This document shows positions 23,893-33,708 of a stretch of 64,000 nt of DNA, piece by piece (positions within the stretch are counted from its first letter, which is position 1; each line of letters opens with the position of its first letter). The notes beneath the pieces are model-generated. The model had not been told where the DNA came from. It saw nothing but the letters and a program-made list of their open reading frames with translations, and made no database searches. The stretch is taken from positions 62,001-126,000 of the forward strand of contig CAYNEM010000004.1 in NCBI GenBank assembly GCA_964396265.1. The letters run 5' to 3'. A program made the translations under genes and the position numbers. This DNA comes from EA-27 sp964396265. GTDB taxonomy: Archaea; Thermoplasmatota; Thermoplasmata; RBG-16-68-12; EA-27.

Positions 23893-26217
23893 CTAGCGGC
23901 CCGCGAGCCTGATCGCACGCTGCGCGTGCTCCCACGCTTCCTCGAACTGCCGGATCGCGTCCCCGTACGCGTGGCGGTCCCACGCCTCCTTCCCCCTCGC
24001 GAGGGCTCGCTCCGCCTTCCCGATTTCCCGGTCGACCCTCCCTTGGTTCCGCGGGTCTTTGACCGCCGTCCCCTCTGCGTCCTTGAGCGCGGTGCGGGCG
24101 AGGCCGTCGTCCGCCGCTACGAGAAGGTTCGCGATCGCCGCGCATGCCGCGTCGAGCTCCGCGCGCTCCGCGTCCGTCCACAGGCGGGGAGTCAGGCGGC
24201 AGCGCGGAGTGCGGGCGTCCCGGGACCGCCGTTCGTCCTCGTCCCCTTCGTCATGATCGGCGTCTTCGTCGTCGCGGTCGCGGTGGCGGCAACCGCCGCG
24301 TCCTTCGCGGTCGTCGTCCCCGTGGAGAACGCCGACGCCGCCATCCCGGTCCCCATCGTCGTCACTGTCGTCGTCGCCGCCATTCCGTGCACCGGAGGTG
24401 ATGAGGCACTCCACCGCCCTTCGCTCGAGATCGAACACCTTGAGAGATTGCTTCGGGTCGAGATGCGATCCGTCGATCCACCATGGGCGGACGTTGTAGG
24501 TGAAGGAAAGGGTCGCGACGGGGTCAGCGTCGAGGGAGAGGGCGAAGCCGAGGCTCGCGTCGCGCGCGCGGACGGTGAGTGTCGCCTGCCCCGTCCTCCA
24601 GTCCCGGTTCGAGGAGATGGAGAGGTCCTGCTCCCAGGCATCGACCCACACCTCGTCGTGGTACCGCAACGGGCGGCGGGGCCACCCGTTCGGCAGGTCC
24701 ACGGTCGTGACCTCCGTGTTCGCCCACGTGACATGAATCGCGTCGTACCCGTTCAACCGAGGCGTCCAAGACGGGCCGAGGACGAGGTCGACGCGGTCGT
24801 GACCGTTCCCCGCGATGGAGACGCCCGCGCTCGCGGTGGCGGTGACTCCGATTGGCTTGAACGGGTTCGCGTAGCCGAGGCTCTTCCAGACGGATCGCTC
24901 CGCAGCGTCGAGGCTTTCGGCGAACCGCATATCCGGGCGATCGAGCGCCCGCTCCTTGAGCGACTTGATTCGCTGGATCGCCTCCTGCTTCATTTGGAAG
25001 GGCTCGTCCGACGCCGGATCGCACGGCTGACCTTTCGAGGCGTAATAGACGCCGGAACGAGAGCCATCCAACCCCTCCCACCATGAAATGTAGAAAGCGA
25101 GGTGAGGGTTCCCGCAAGCGTCCGCGACAAGCGCGGGGAACTGCGGGAGCTGACCCCGCGGAATCGTGTTGTCCCAGAATCCATCGAACACGGTCTCCTC
25201 TGACCACCCGCCCCCGAGCCGGGTTGCGTACACTTGATCGAGTTCGTATATGATGTTGGGACGGTCGATCCACACGAGGCGCTGGAACGCGACTTTTGGC
25301 GTGTCGTCGGGTCCGAGGGCAAGGGAGGGCGCGAAGCTCTGGACCGCCGATACCACTTCTCGGGTCCAACCCGAGGATGTCCGGTTGCCATACCGGACTT
25401 CCCCGTATGGGTCGTCTGTGCGCACGAAGTACGCGACGTGAGGAGTCCCTCGGGAGTCGAGCGCCATAGAGCCTTGGCGACCGGCTGTGCCGATGAACCC
25501 GATGTGCTCGACGATTTCAACGTGCCACCCCGCGGCGTCGCGGAACGCGTAACGGACGTCGCCTCGCGGAGAATCGTAATACAGCAAGTGCGGTCGGTCC
25601 AGGGCGTCCAGCGCGAGCGATCCCCACGAAGGACCGAGGAAGGGATCTCCGTGGACGAAGGTTTCGACGTCCTCTTGCAGCCACTGGCCATTGAGGAGGG
25701 ACGAGGACCGGACGGACCAATTGGTCGAGGAGGTGCGCACCGCGAACACGAGGTGCGCCGAGCCCGAGGCGTCCACAACCATGTCCGCACCTTCTCGAGG
25801 CCGTTCGAGGAACTTCCACGCGGCCCCGCCACCGATAGCGAGGTAGAAGCGAGAGGGATCCCACGTCGGCGGGATGGAGAACGCAATGTACGGCACATCC
25901 CCCCCGTCGAGGGCGAGGTTTCCACAGATGCCCCCTCCAATCGTCGTGGTGACCAAGTCACCGCTCCAACCCATGGCGTCCCGTACAGCGTACCACACTT
26001 CCCCCGGCGGACAGGCAAGGATGTGGGGCCGACTCTTGGAGTCGACGGCCACCTCGGGGGCGGCACTGCCGCCGTGCGCGACGACGAGTTCCGTGTTCCA
26101 GACCGCGGTCGGCGCCGCAGAAAGCGAGGGGGATCGATCCGGGAGGGTCGATGGCACCGAGTCGGCCGACGCGAGCGGAGCGAGCATCAGGAGAACAAGG
26201 AGCGAGAGAATCCTCAT
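23893..26217 (-). CDS. Large exported protein: propeller-like repeats, Asp-rich linker, helical C-terminus
   Basis: About 774 residues from the ATG of MRILSLLVLLM, a clear signal peptide (1-18). Residues about 40-400 contain at least six repeats of the type SLALDALDRPHLLYYD and SMALDSRGTPHVAYFV, alternating with VRYAFRDAAGWHVE-like strands, the look of a beta-propeller. Residues about 480-600 are beta-rich. A low-complexity Asp/Arg/Gly stretch (about 605-665, for example GGDDDSDDDGDRDGG) may bind calcium, and the last 110 residues are helical. It lies 7 bases after the stop of the 1650-residue beta-helix protein, so the two are probably made together as surface components. Confidence 0.83.
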   Translation of the reverse strand: MRILSLLVLLMLAPLASADSVPSTLPDRSPSLSAAPTAVWNTELVVAHGGSAAPEVAVDSKSRPHILACPPGEVWYAVRDAMGWSGDLVTTTIGGGICGNLALDGGDVPYIAFSIPPTWDPSRFYLAIGGGAAWKFLERPREGADMVVDASGSAHLVFAVRTSSTNWSVRSSSLLNGQWLQEDVETFVHGDPFLGPSWGSLALDALDRPHLLYYDSPRGDVRYAFRDAAGWHVEIVEHIGFIGTAGRQGSMALDSRGTPHVAYFVRTDDPYGEVRYGNRTSSGWTREVVSAVQSFAPSLALGPDDTPKVAFQRLVWIDRPNIIYELDQVYATRLGGGWSEETVFDGFWDNTIPRGQLPQFPALVADACGNPHLAFYISWWEGLDGSRSGVYYASKGQPCDPASDEPFQMKQEAIQRIKSLKERALDRPDMRFAESLDAAERSVWKSLGYANPFKPIGVTATASAGVSIAGNGHDRVDLVLGPSWTPRLNGYDAIHVTWANTEVTTVDLPNGWPRRPLRYHDEVWVDAWEQDLSISSNRDWRTGQATLTVRARDASLGFALSLDADPVATLSFTYNVRPWWIDGSHLDPKQSLKVFDLERRAVECLITSGARNGGDDDSDDDGDRDGGVGVLHGDDDREGRGGCRHRDRDDEDADHDEGDEDERRSRDARTPRCRLTPRLWTDAERAELDAACAAIANLLVAADDGLARTALKDAEGTAVKDPRNQGRVDREIGKAERALARGKEAWDRHAYGDAIRQFEEAWEHAQRAIRLAGR

Positions 26218-26224
26218 AGAAGCC

Positions 26225-29200
26225 TCACAGAGCACACGACGTGTCTTGGGCTGCTCCTGAGTTCAGCCACCAATACTGCCCGCCAAGACCATCGGCCTTG
26301 TAGTGGAAATAGTCGGAAACGGGCTGGCCGCCGGGGTTCGGGTTCGTGTCCGGATTCCCGGGCAGGGGATCATTTGGTCCTTGAGCGTCGTTCCACCAGT
26401 TGCACTCCGCGTGGAACCACTCAGGTCCCGGAGGGTCGCCTGTGACGTGGATCCCTTGGTTCGCGTTGTCCTTGACATCGTTCCACCATGCGCGGAACTT
26501 CGTCAGGTCCACGGTGCCCGCGTCAATCCACACTCCGTACGCGTTCCCCGGGACGCCGCCGAAGCTCCCGACCGTGTTGTTGTCGTGCAGGTCCGCCCAC
26601 ACGGAGTATGTGGCGCTGCTCCCTTGGAGGTGGACCCCGTGGGAGTTGTTCGCGATCCGATTCCGGGTCGCATTCACCCACGGCTGATCGAGGGGCAGAG
26701 TCGAGTTCGTCACATAGGAGCGCACACGGATTCCGTCCTGAGTGTGGTTCCCAATCCAGTTCCCACCCAGTACGACGCGGCCGACATGGAGGGCGACGGC
26801 GGGGTAGGTCCCCTGTGTGTCCGAGCACGTGACCGTCTCGTGCCACGCGCTCGCGTTCACGCCGACGTCGTTGTCCTCGATGACGTTGTCGCGGAACGTG
26901 GCCTCGACGAGGTTCAGGGAGTACGGCTCCGACCGGGGCGGGCACCCCGGGGTGTCTCCGTATCCGACGCGGACGCCGTCAGTGTTCCCCCGGAGGATGT
27001 TGCGGGAGAAGTCGTGGTTCGCGTCCATGGGCGTGCTCTTGACCCACACGCCCCCCAGCAGGAAGCCCGCGACCGTGTTGTTCTCCAGGCGAAGATTGTT
27101 TCCGGACGCCGCGTGGACGGTGATGCCCGCGTCGGGTCCCCCGCCCGGCAGCCGGTCGTCGACCACGGTGTTGTTGTGAGCGTAGACGCTATTAAGGTAA
27201 GCGGCGCGGCACATGCGGAGCCCGGTGCCGTTCGTCCTCAGGACTTCGTTCCAGGAGACCGTGACGTCCCCGAGCGTGGGCGCCCCGCTCTCGCTAGCGA
27301 GCAGGATTGTGGAGCCATTGCAACCCTCCGAGCCGGCAAAGCCGTACGTGTCGTTCAAGCGGTTCCGCTCGACCCGGTTCCCGGCGAACGCGGACTCCAC
27401 GAAGACGGCCCATCCGCTGCTCCCGTTGATCCAGTTGTCCCGGATGTCCGCACGCGAGGTCGTGTCCACGCCAACCGCGACGTACCCCGTGAGGTCGATG
27501 CCATTGCGCTCCACGAGGGCGTAGTTGTTCCGCCAGTGGAGGACCGGGACCCCGTCGATAGTCTCCCGGTCGTCGAGTGAGACGCCCCACGCCCCGCCCG
27601 ACATGTCGTTGTCGCGGATCGTGGCGGACGAGTTCAGGTACACGCACACCAGACACCGATCTGCGGTCGCGTTGGGGTCGTCTGCGTTCCACGCAAAGCC
27701 CGGCGGGTAGTAAGGCGCCCGTAGCACATTCCACTCCACCAAGTTCCCCGCGCTCGACGCGTTCTGGAACGTCACGTGGAACTTGTAGTTCTCGATGGTA
27801 TTGTTCAGGACAATCGTGGGGAGGTTGGAGTCCTCGATCCGTATCCCCTCGCCCGAATTGCCCCCCTGCGAGTACGTGGGGGCGCGCCACATCCGGTTGT
27901 ACGCAACGAGGCCCGCGGAGCCGCCCTCGAACAGGATCGGATTCGCGGTCTCGTTGAACGTCGCGTTCTCCACGCGGATCGAGGATCCCTGCTGGGCGAT
28001 CAGGCCCCGGCCCAGCCGCGCGGCTGCCCGCTCAAATGCATCCCCGGACACGGTCGTCGTCGAAGCAATGGAACGCACCGCATGGATGCCGAAGCCACCG
28101 CCCGGGTTGAAGTGATTCGCGAAGAGCTCCGACGAGGCCCGCCAATCGATGAAGAAGTCGCACACGTTCACCTCCCCGCACCCGGGGCCCCCCGCGTCTC
28201 GCCACGTATTGTTCCGCACGACCACGGAAGGGGATTCCATGATCCACGTGCCCCTCCTCGTGGTCGCGAACAGATTGTTGCTCACGTTCCCTCCTGCGGT
28301 CTTCCGGATCACGAGGAAGTAGTCATGGTAGGAGCCCACGGTGTTGTCGACGATTCGCGGGACGACCCCCGGCGAGGTGTACGTGAGGAAGTCCACGACG
28401 ACGCCGACGCCACCCCCTTGGGGTAGGACAGCGATGTCCGTGAAGACGGTGCTGTCGCTCAGGGTCAGATTGGAGAGCAGGCTGTAAATCCCGAACCGTG
28501 TGGTGTTCAGCACGTCCACGTTCGCAAACGTCGGGACCGGGCGGTTCCATCCGTTCGACAGCCAGATGCCGTTCTCGTTCCGCTGGATCTCGTTGCCGGA
28601 GAGTGTGGCGGAGGACCGGTAGTAGAAGAAGAGACCATAGAAGTTCAAGCGGATCGTGTTCCCGCCGATCGTGGGGGATGCGTCGTTCACATATAGGCCA
28701 AACCGGTTGCTCGACAAGGTGTTCGACTGGATTGTTGCGACGGCGCCCGGCGACACGACGATGCCCGCGCCCTTGTTGCCGTCGAGGAGATTGCCGCTGA
28801 CGACGCCCGCGTTGACGTTGGGGGCGACGTAGAGCCCGTGACCTTGGCCGGCAATCACGGTGCTCCCCTGGACGAGGACGTTCGACGAATACAGCTGCAG
28901 CCCGCCTGGGACGGGCGGGTCGGAGCTCCCGTAGAGCCACCTCGCGTAGGATCCCATCTGGAAGATGAATTGGCTGCCGGAGAGCGCACGCGCGCTGATC
29001 CCGTAGGAGGACCGGAACGGCGTGAGGACGGAGCCCGCGAAGGACGACACGCCCCCGGACCGAACGTCGAACCGATACTGGTTGTTCGAGAACGCGAACA
29101 AGAGGAGGGTACTGTCCTCGAACGTCAACGTGCCTTCCACGAACACGTTGCCGAACACCCAGAGACTGCAGGACACGAGCGCCAGAGTGCGTCCCGGCGG

Positions 29201-31177
29201 GATCGTCAGGTCTCCGAGGACGCGATACCAACACGGGTTCGGCGGTGGAGGGGCCGCGGGACAGATGCCGTCGTTCGTGCAATCCTGGAACGTGCCCGCG
29301 GGGCGCACGAAGAAGCCCTCGATCGCGGTGTTGTCCGACTCGTTGTGCTCCGCGATGGCCCCGTAGGGATCGACCCTCACTTCTAGGTGGCGGGACCCCA
29401 CGCCGTCCGGCGTCCACGAGATCGCATGGGTGTCGGGGGCACCTGCGGATGCGGAGCCGATCGTGTAGTTCGCGACCTTGAGGTCCCGCTCCTGCTCCCA
29501 TACCTCGACGACGACGTTCGCCGCCGCCGCGTTCCCGATGTTCCTCACGGTCACGTTGACGGACGCGCTGACGTTCGCGATCGGGTCGGACGTCGGATTG
29601 ATGTCGATCGACTGAACGCGGAGGTCCGGCCTGCCGATCGGGGGACCCGGCGTGACCAGGACGGCCACGTTGCGCTCGTTGTCCGTCTCGTTGGTCTCCT
29701 CATGGTCACCCCAAGGATCCGCCACGGCGCGGATCGTGTGACTCCCGAGACCTGACGCAATCCAAGAGAACCCGGCGCTTCCCCGGAAGTCTTCGAGGAC
29801 CACGTTCGTCTCCCCGATGAGCACCGCAGGGTTCACGCCGTCGAACAGCGCCACCGTGGTGTCGTTCGCATATCGGAACCCGAAATTCTCCACCACGACG
29901 AAGAAGCCGAGCGAGAAACCGACTTGGACTGCGTCCCGGTCGGGATGGAGGAGGGTCACGACGAGGTTCGCGAACGGCGGCGTCGGCGGGAGGACTTTCA
30001 CCTCCGGCGGGGCGGGGTGCGCGGGGCCGCCCCCGTTCGGTTCGCCCTGCGAGTCGATCCGAAGGACGTCGAGGTGCATCGTCCCCTGAACGGTGTCATC
30101 GGGCGTGTCCGCCTGGTTGTCCCACAGGCGGACGAGAGGCGCCCCTCCGTTCCGTTCGGCCAAGCCAAGGGAATACGTGGCGAAGGGCTGATCCGAGTCC
30201 GACGAACAGGTGTAGGCCGTATTCCAGCTTGACGGGGGATTCCCGCCCTGGCCCACCTGGACGAGCACGTTCTCCGCCCCGGGGTTGAGTCGTTGGCACT
30301 CCACCGACAAGATCAGCGGGTCGCCCGAGACAGGGACCCCCGACCACGCGAAACGGACCTCGAGCGCGTGTTCCGCGTTATAGAAGGCGTCGACCTTCGC
30401 CTGCACCTGGGTCGCCTGGTTGTTCGGGGAGCAGTCCACGCATCGCGTCGCGATCTTTAGATCGTTGATGTTCGTCGATGTCCATTCGGCCGCGGAGATG
30501 GGGTTCGTGAGGTCGGTTCGGCTGTACCGGACGTAAGAGGTCGTCGTCGTTTGCGTGGCGCCGTTGTTGTAGGACGGGGAGCCTACCTTCACGTCGATCG
30601 CGATTGAGGCCGAGGAGGAGCTGACCTTCTTGACCACCGCGGAAGAAACCACAGTGAAGTCGTCCACGTCCGAGGCGTCCGTCCACGTTGGGTTGACGAG
30701 GGTCACGCCGACGCGGTTCCCGTTCGTATTCCCCTGCCGGCAGGTAGTGTCGCCGTCGTTCCAGTCCGCCGGGTCGTCGAGCTCATCGTGGGGGGTGCCG
30801 TCCTGCGAACATCCGCTGACGGCCCACCCGTTCACGTCCGTCCCGTCCGGCAGAATCACTACGCCAATCTGGTCCGGCGCGCTACGGTCGACCTCTCGGT
30901 AGGAGCATCGTATGTCGTCCGACAGCTCAAGGTTCGTCCACGTCGACCCGCAGTTTCCTCCGGTCTGCGTACCGTTCACGAGAGTCTGCGAGGACGGGAG
31001 ATAAGACATTGGACCGCCTGAGAAGGGTCCCTCGGAACCGCCGCCACCGGATTCGATGGGGCCAGGAGGGGAGGGGGGCGGATCGCCCGCGGAAGGTGGG
31101 TCCGCGGAACTCATTGGGGCGATCGACGACACGAGAATTCCCAGCATTGCGAAGACGGGCAAACACGCGATATCCAA
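26225..31177 (-). CDS. Giant exported protein with CARDB-type domains and a long right-handed beta-helix
   Basis: 1650 residues from a TTG (an ATG ten codons later is an alternative); the start is hydrophobic, then a Pro/Gly-rich linker. Residues about 60-390 form an unknown beta-rich domain with paired Cys. Two CARDB-type domains follow (FANLVVTLLHPDRDAVQVG and RPDLRVQSIDINPTSDP), then from about 640 to 1630 dozens of NosD/pectate-lyase-like turns (GLYVAPNVNAGVVSGNLLDG, IWLSNGW, NNTIENYKFHVTF). Such solenoids bind polysaccharides or form surface fibres. No catalytic residues can be assigned. It is the first gene of a two-gene operon. The frame is intact throughout, so it is under selection. 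Confidence 0.88.
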   Translation of the reverse strand: MDIACLPVFAMLGILVSSIAPMSSADPPSAGDPPPSPPGPIESGGGGSEGPFSGGPMSYLPSSQTLVNGTQTGGNCGSTWTNLELSDDIRCSYREVDRSAPDQIGVVILPDGTDVNGWAVSGCSQDGTPHDELDDPADWNDGDTTCRQGNTNGNRVGVTLVNPTWTDASDVDDFTVVSSAVVKKVSSSSASIAIDVKVGSPSYNNGATQTTTTSYVRYSRTDLTNPISAAEWTSTNINDLKIATRCVDCSPNNQATQVQAKVDAFYNAEHALEVRFAWSGVPVSGDPLILSVECQRLNPGAENVLVQVGQGGNPPSSWNTAYTCSSDSDQPFATYSLGLAERNGGAPLVRLWDNQADTPDDTVQGTMHLDVLRIDSQGEPNGGGPAHPAPPEVKVLPPTPPFANLVVTLLHPDRDAVQVGFSLGFFVVVENFGFRYANDTTVALFDGVNPAVLIGETNVVLEDFRGSAGFSWIASGLGSHTIRAVADPWGDHEETNETDNERNVAVLVTPGPPIGRPDLRVQSIDINPTSDPIANVSASVNVTVRNIGNAAAANVVVEVWEQERDLKVANYTIGSASAGAPDTHAISWTPDGVGSRHLEVRVDPYGAIAEHNESDNTAIEGFFVRPAGTFQDCTNDGICPAAPPPPNPCWYRVLGDLTIPPGRTLALVSCSLWVFGNVFVEGTLTFEDSTLLLFAFSNNQYRFDVRSGGVSSFAGSVLTPFRSSYGISARALSGSQFIFQMGSYARWLYGSSDPPVPGGLQLYSSNVLVQGSTVIAGQGHGLYVAPNVNAGVVSGNLLDGNKGAGIVVSPGAVATIQSNTLSSNRFGLYVNDASPTIGGNTIRLNFYGLFFYYRSSATLSGNEIQRNENGIWLSNGWNRPVPTFANVDVLNTTRFGIYSLLSNLTLSDSTVFTDIAVLPQGGGVGVVVDFLTYTSPGVVPRIVDNTVGSYHDYFLVIRKTAGGNVSNNLFATTRRGTWIMESPSVVVRNNTWRDAGGPGCGEVNVCDFFIDWRASSELFANHFNPGGGFGIHAVRSIASTTTVSGDAFERAAARLGRGLIAQQGSSIRVENATFNETANPILFEGGSAGLVAYNRMWRAPTYSQGGNSGEGIRIEDSNLPTIVLNNTIENYKFHVTFQNASSAGNLVEWNVLRAPYYPPGFAWNADDPNATADRCLVCVYLNSSATIRDNDMSGGAWGVSLDDRETIDGVPVLHWRNNYALVERNGIDLTGYVAVGVDTTSRADIRDNWINGSSGWAVFVESAFAGNRVERNRLNDTYGFAGSEGCNGSTILLASESGAPTLGDVTVSWNEVLRTNGTGLRMCRAAYLNSVYAHNNTVVDDRLPGGGPDAGITVHAASGNNLRLENNTVAGFLLGGVWVKSTPMDANHDFSRNILRGNTDGVRVGYGDTPGCPPRSEPYSLNLVEATFRDNVIEDNDVGVNASAWHETVTCSDTQGTYPAVALHVGRVVLGGNWIGNHTQDGIRVRSYVTNSTLPLDQPWVNATRNRIANNSHGVHLQGSSATYSVWADLHDNNTVGSFGGVPGNAYGVWIDAGTVDLTKFRAWWNDVKDNANQGIHVTGDPPGPEWFHAECNWWNDAQGPNDPLPGNPDTNPNPGGQPVSDYFHYKADGLGGQYWWLNSGAAQDTSCAL

Positions 31178-31297
31178 CGGGCCTCAGGACGACCCCCTCC
31201 TCGACGCGAGAACCCAAAAGGCTTCACTCTTCAAGAAACTATCGGACTCCGGGATAGGACAGACTCCGTAGACGAGGGTCGTCGAACCGGGACCGAC

Positions 31298-31576
31298 ATG
31301 GCGAACTGTTTTGAGCTACCCTGGGTTCCCCTGCCGGGGAGCGACGTGAAGAAGCTGAAGATGTACATCCAGTTCCAGTTCAGCAGCGAGGGAGCGAGCC
31401 CGCTCGCGGTCATCAAGGTCGTCACCGACCTCGGGCTCAGGCCGATGATGGGCGAGTACGACTTCTCCTACGAGGTCGGAGAGGAGTTCGAGAGCTACCG
31501 CGACATGCTCAAGAAGCTCCACGAGGCGCTTCGCGGACTCAAGGTCCACTACACGGTGACGACGAGGAAGGAGTAG
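31298..31576 (+). CDS. Small conserved-looking protein of unknown function
   Basis: A 92-residue protein. From residue 22 (MYIQFQFSSEGASPLAVIKV) the strand-helix-strand pattern suggests a ferredoxin-like or ACT-like fold of about 70 residues, so an internal ATG at 31361 is an alternative start. The ending LRGLKVHYTVTTRKE is a clean beta strand plus basic tail. It is divergent from the giant beta-helix gene and precedes a zinc-ribbon/HisA-like gene that has its own promoter. Function unknown. Confidence 0.65.
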   Translation: MANCFELPWVPLPGSDVKKLKMYIQFQFSSEGASPLAVIKVVTDLGLRPMMGEYDFSYEVGEEFESYRDMLKKLHEALRGLKVHYTVTTRKE

Positions 31577-31585
31577 GCGTCCGGC

Positions 31586-31594
31586 AGATACATA
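31586..31594 (+). promoter_or_regulatory. TATA-like box for the HisA/F-like gene
   Basis: ATACATAAC about 28 nt before the GTG at 31619, the expected spacing for a leaderless archaeal message. Confidence 0.5.
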
Positions 31595-31618
31595 ACCCGC
31601 CGCTCCCGTTCTCGAGTC

Positions 31619-32650
31619 GTGGCGGACGTCGGCGCATGTTCGCATTGCGGGAGTCCCCGCGTGTACCCGAGGATCTGGGTGCAGGGCTTCCTCCCGACGG
31701 TCAACGACGATCGCCAGACGCACGTCTGCAGGGACTGCGGGAAGGAAGGCATGCTCCTCCGGTTCGATTCGGAGGACGAGAGGGCGAGGTATGCGGCGGA
31801 GCGGCGGGGAAGCGGGGTCGCTGCGCCGGAACCTCATCCGTCCGCGGAGGCGATCCCCATCCTTCCGATCGACGCCGTGCCCCTCCTCGAGATCCGGGGC
31901 GTGGACGCGATTCCGATCTATCGATCGAAGGTCGTCGACGTGGCGTGGACGGACGGGAGGCTGCACCGCGGCAGCTATCGGGTGGACGTCGACGTGTACT
32001 GGTCGATCGTGGGGGGTCCGAGGTACAACGCGGAGCGGATCTTCGTGCTCGACCTCGGCGGCATCAACCACGCGAACCCGAGCTTCGACGCCCTGCGCCT
32101 CGTCGCGAAACACGCCACGGTCCTGCTCGACCTCGGCGCGCGCCATCCCGAGGAAATGATGGACGGCTTCATGGTCGACGTGGAGTCCGTCGTCGTGGGG
32201 ACGAAGAACCTCGACTCCCTCGAGCAGTTCGAGGAGATCCACGGCCTGAGCGATGGCGTCATTCCTTGCATCGACGTCGCGGACGGCGTCGTGTGGAGCG
32301 TGCGGTCCCGCGAGGACCGGGACCTGCGGACCGTCGCGAGCGGCCTGCGGAGGATCGGATTCTCGACGTTGGCGGTGATGGACCTCAGCCGCCTCGGGAC
32401 GTTCGCGGGGCCCGACCCGCATCTCCTTCCGGTCGTCGCGGGGATTGGCGGCGATCTCCTTCTCGGCGGGGGCGTGCGCGAGGAGGACGTCGCTGCGCTC
32501 CGTGAGGGCGGCATCCGCTGCGCGCTCGTGGACCCCTTCACCCCCGTCATCCGCGGATTGCTGCCGACAGACGACCGACCCGCGGCAGCCGACGCAGTCC
32601 GGGTGGAGCGGCCCGCACGGGACGCTCGGAGCACCCCTGCCCCATCCTAG
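31619..32650 (+). CDS. Zinc ribbon fused to HisA/HisF-like TIM barrel
   Basis: A 343-residue protein. The first 45 residues are a zinc ribbon with ACSHCGSPR and HVCRDCGKEG. The rest (about 75-320) is a HisA/HisF-family barrel: phosphate-type loops VVAGIGGDLLLGGGV and strands VFVLDLGGINHANPS-like (FVLDLGGINH), AVMDLSRLGTF. It resembles the hisA/hisF-related proteins of methanogens and other archaea whose substrate is not histidine-specific. No his genes lie nearby. The added zinc ribbon suggests it binds nucleic acid or a partner protein. The last 20 residues are low-complexity. GTG start supported by a TATA box 28 nt upstream. Confidence 0.78.
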   Translation: MADVGACSHCGSPRVYPRIWVQGFLPTVNDDRQTHVCRDCGKEGMLLRFDSEDERARYAAERRGSGVAAPEPHPSAEAIPILPIDAVPLLEIRGVDAIPIYRSKVVDVAWTDGRLHRGSYRVDVDVYWSIVGGPRYNAERIFVLDLGGINHANPSFDALRLVAKHATVLLDLGARHPEEMMDGFMVDVESVVVGTKNLDSLEQFEEIHGLSDGVIPCIDVADGVVWSVRSREDRDLRTVASGLRRIGFSTLAVMDLSRLGTFAGPDPHLLPVVAGIGGDLLLGGGVREEDVAALREGGIRCALVDPFTPVIRGLLPTDDRPAAADAVRVERPARDARSTPAPS

Positions 32651-32666
32651 GAATTCCGGGGCGGCA

Positions 32667-33632
32667 CTAGAGCGCCCAACGGAGCCACGGGTCGGGCGTC
32701 TTGCCACCGGAGAATCCGATATCACGCAGCGACTTGGCGGCATGTGGCGGCGCGTACGCACGGAACGTCTTCGTCCCGAGCCTGCGCGCGATTTCCACGC
32801 CGATCTGGAACGCCTCGCGGATCTTCGTCCGCTCTTTCACGTTCGCAGGATCGATCCAGACATCGACCTCGGCGAGTCCGGGCTCGAGCCACTCCCGTCG
32901 CGCCGCCAGAACGGAGAATCGCTGCCTCTCCGTCTCCACCGCCATCGTGGCGACCTTCGTCGCGTCTTGGAGGCCCGCGATCCGCGCGGCGGCCCAGAGC
33001 CCCGTGAGGGTCTCGAATCGCAAACGCGCCGGCTCCCGGTGGTCCAGGGCGGATAGGAGCGCGATCTCCTGATAGTCTCCCGCAAGAAACCTCGCGGTGA
33101 ACTCTCCCTCCGGCTTCGGCACCGCCTTGATTTCCGCATCGAACGTTCGCGTGTCCCACAGAGCTTCGAAGCCCAGGTCCGTGACGCGGTCGCTCCCCCC
33201 GTGGCCCGGGGACATGTCGAGGGCATGGATCCCGAGCTTGCGCACGCGGTCCGCCGCTTTCGTCACGAGTTCCCGTTCCGCCTCCGGCTTGGGCGGGGAT
33301 CCCGTCTGAAGCGTTTCGATCGCGGCGTACCGGCCGAACGGCTCGGGTTCCTCGTCGATCCACACCTCGCACTCTCCGACGATCCTCCCCCCGTCTTCCG
33401 CGACGATCACGGGGAACCCCCGTGTCTGGTGCTCGTGGAGATGGCGGCGGAAAAGGGAGAGGTCCATCCCGAACCCGCCGTGGAAATAGCGTTCCATGGG
33501 GGTGAGGTCCTCGTACGCCACGCGTCCGAGCTTCTGAAACGGGTCCCTGTACCAGTCCCGGAACGGGTTCGCGGACCGGTGGAGGCCCACGATCCCCGCG
33601 GCATCCTGCGCGGTGGCGCTCCGAACGATCAT
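32667..33632 (-). CDS. GNAT-family N-acetyltransferase-like protein
   Basis: A 321-residue protein with an N-terminal GNAT domain (MIVRSATAQDAAGIVGLHRS; acetyl-CoA-binding region around FPVIVAEDGGRIVGECEVWI) and a second, weaker GNAT-like half ending with RRLGTKTFRAYAPPHAAKSL. Tandem GNAT proteins of this size occur in archaea and usually acetylate small molecules or proteins; the substrate is unknown. I start at the ATG of MIVRSATAQD, 12 codons inside the longest frame, where homology begins. It is convergent with the HisA-like gene. Confidence 0.78.
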   Translation of the reverse strand: MIVRSATAQDAAGIVGLHRSANPFRDWYRDPFQKLGRVAYEDLTPMERYFHGGFGMDLSLFRRHLHEHQTRGFPVIVAEDGGRIVGECEVWIDEEPEPFGRYAAIETLQTGSPPKPEAERELVTKAADRVRKLGIHALDMSPGHGGSDRVTDLGFEALWDTRTFDAEIKAVPKPEGEFTARFLAGDYQEIALLSALDHREPARLRFETLTGLWAAARIAGLQDATKVATMAVETERQRFSVLAARREWLEPGLAEVDVWIDPANVKERTKIREAFQIGVEIARRLGTKTFRAYAPPHAAKSLRDIGFSGGKTPDPWLRWAL

Positions 33633-33708
33633 GACGGCGCCTGCACCCTCATGGACCTTTGGCGGCAAGAAGGCATCGCCGCCGGGCCGGCCGGGTCCTC
33701 AGCGGTCC

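Noticed and set aside
23137..25086. 649-residue plus-strand frame
   Set aside because: It covers the antisense of a crotonase and the propeller-like protein and has no coherent domain.
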